Part shown: piece by piece, positions 63,110 through 64,000 of the stretch
Numbering within the stretch: position 1 is the stretch's first letter
Layout of the letters: the number at the start of each line of letters is the position of its first letter
The notes under the pieces: generated by a model
Database searches by the model: none
Told to the model about the DNA's origin: nothing
What the model saw: the letters and a program-made list of their open reading frames with translations, nothing else
Position numbers and translations under genes: made by a program
Origin: Bacteroidales bacterium
Lineage (GTDB): Bacteria; Bacteroidota; Bacteroidia; Bacteroidales; UBA932
Reading direction: 5' to 3'
Assembly: GCA_017962235.1 (NCBI GenBank)
Contig: JAGCVS010000018.1
Span: forward strand, 1 to 64,000
Length of the DNA: 64,000 nucleotides

Positions 63110-63960
63110 CAGTCTATCACTTTATCGAGGTGCAACACCAGAATACCCTCTGCGCCCAGCGCCTTGAGACGCTCTATCTTGTCCCAGAGCTCACTTTCCA
63201 GCACCACGCTGTGCAGGGAGCACCACCCATCTGCCGCCAGCGGCATCACGGTGGGAGAACGCATCGCCGGCAGTATCTTCACCGCTTCAGAGACCTTGTC
63301 GGTGGGGATATTCATCAGTATATATTTCTTGCCGGTGCTCTCCATAACCGCGTCAAATCGGAACAGCATCTTGTCCAGAATCTCGCGCTTTTCCGGCTCC
63401 AGGTCGCGGCGGGCAATCAGCACCGCCTCGCTCTCCAACACCGTCTCCACCTCTTTGAGGCCGTTGGAGACCAGTGTACCGCCGCTGGAGACGATATCGA
63501 ATATGGCGTCTGCGATGCCGGCGGCGGGAGATATCTCCACCGAGCCCATTATCTTGGTGATTTCAGCCTTCACTCCGTTGGCGGCCAGCCACCTGCTCAG
63601 CACTTCCGGATAAGAAGTGGCGATGCGCTTGCCGGAGAAGAACTGCGGACCGGTGTATTCCTGCTCCTTGGGGATGGCGAGCGACAGACGGCACGCCCCG
63701 AACCCCATTTTGCGCACCACCTCAACGTCGGCGCCCGTCTCGGTCACCTCGTTTAAGCCGACGATACCCAAATCTGCACTACCGCCGGCCACCACGCCGG
63801 GGATATCATCGTCGCGCAGATAGAGCACCTCCAGCGGAAATCCCGCCGCCCGTGCCAGGAACTTGCGTTTTACCTCGTCTATCTTTATTCCCGCCTCACG
63901 CATCAGCGCCAGCGAATCTTCGCTCAGGCGTCCCTTGGATTGAATTGCGATTCTTATCAT
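63109..63960 (-). CDS. hisG: ATP phosphoribosyltransferase, long form
   Basis: 283 aa. IRIAIQSKGRLSEDSLALM at the start, DIPGVVAGGSADLGIVGLNE, the PRPP-binding region GIADAIFDIVSSGGTLVSNG, and a C-terminal ~75-residue ACT-like regulatory domain (LMNIPTDKVSEAVKILP). Long-form HisG is feedback-inhibited by histidine and needs no HisZ. First gene of the operon; its TAA shares a base with the hisD ATG. Only 40 bp upstream are in the window, with no leader or box recognised. Confidence 0.97.
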   Translation of the reverse strand: MIRIAIQSKGRLSEDSLALMREAGIKIDEVKRKFLARAAGFPLEVLYLRDDDIPGVVAGGSADLGIVGLNEVTETGADVEVVRKMGFGACRLSLAIPKEQEYTGPQFFSGKRIATSYPEVLSRWLAANGVKAEITKIMGSVEISPAAGIADAIFDIVSSGGTLVSNGLKEVETVLESEAVLIARRDLEPEKREILDKMLFRFDAVMESTGKKYILMNIPTDKVSEAVKILPAMRSPTVMPLAADGWCSLHSVVLESELWDKIERLKALGAEGILVLHLDKVID

Positions 63961-64000
63961 ATCTGTATCCCTTTAAAAAAAGACTTGCCGCTGGACAGGT

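Noticed and set aside
61811-63960. hisG-hisD gap as a his leader or attenuator
   Set aside because: The genes overlap by one base and the operon's true leader lies beyond the window end.
1-64000. CRISPR arrays, tRNA or rRNA genes, insertion sequences with transposase
   Set aside because: No regularly spaced repeats, cloverleaf sequences with CCA-like ends, rRNA signatures or transposase proteins were seen on reading both strands; a tRNA scan was not possible.

Overview
This window comes from a Bacteroidales bacterium (phylum Bacteroidota), probably an uncultured gut or faecal lineage related to Rikenellaceae or the UBA932/Cryptobacteroides group; the genus cannot be fixed by eye. The evidence is a SusC/SusD pair with DUF3823, DUF4988, GH92 and DUF1080 proteins, many lipoprotein signal peptides, and start sites preceded by the Bacteroidota -7 box TAnnTTTG rather than Shine-Dalgarno sequences. 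Most of the window is GC-rich; the stretch from about 42.8 to 48.5 kb is clearly more AT-rich and looks acquired.

Layout. (1) 1-5.6 kb, plus strand: the last codons of a probable BlaI-type repressor, a BlaR1/M56 membrane protease with a TonB C-terminal domain, an outer-membrane beta-barrel protein and a thioredoxin-like protein, probably one operon. (2) 5.6-9.0 kb: a DUF5674 two-gene module, a TPR protein, and a small ABC cassette bracketed by two copies of an ~88-bp palindromic repeat. (3) 9.0-23.2 kb, minus strand: an eight-gene polysaccharide-utilisation-type operon (Big2 lipoprotein, metallo-beta-lactamase fold protein, DUF4595-like lipoprotein, GxGYxYP protein, carboxypeptidase-regulatory-domain lipoprotein, SusC, SusD, DUF3823). 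Divergent from it is a codon-optimised, probably very abundant DUF4988-type lipoprotein and a GH92 alpha-mannosidase. (4) 27.6-34.0 kb, minus strand: GH2, an (alpha/alpha)6 glycosidase-like protein, a Tat-exported Gfo/Idh/MocA oxidoreductase and DUF1080, which together suggest periplasmic glycoside cleavage through 3-keto intermediates. (5) 34.1-36.2 kb: two paralogous membrane-anchored proteins and a radical SAM/SPASM enzyme joined by one-base stop/start overlaps, the best candidate for a little-described modification system. (6) 36.2-37.9 kb: a TIGR04076-like protein and an ECF sigma/anti-sigma operon. (7) 37.9-49 kb: an accessory island with an AAA ATPase-WYL-exonuclease operon, a four-gene unknown operon, a PD-(D/E)XK nuclease, a SprT-like zincin, a YefM antitoxin with a YoeB-like fusion toxin, and FtsK parts split over two divergent genes. 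Five copies of one promoter/operator-like motif lie in this island. (8) 49.1-56.9 kb: redox, SDR, clan-D-like glycosidase, acyltransferase, YbaK and membrane genes. (9) 56.9-64 kb, minus strand: a compact hisG-D-C-B-H-A-F-IE operon whose hisH, and more weakly hisD, carries in-frame palindromic-repeat insertions.

No tRNA, rRNA, CRISPR array or transposase was recognised.
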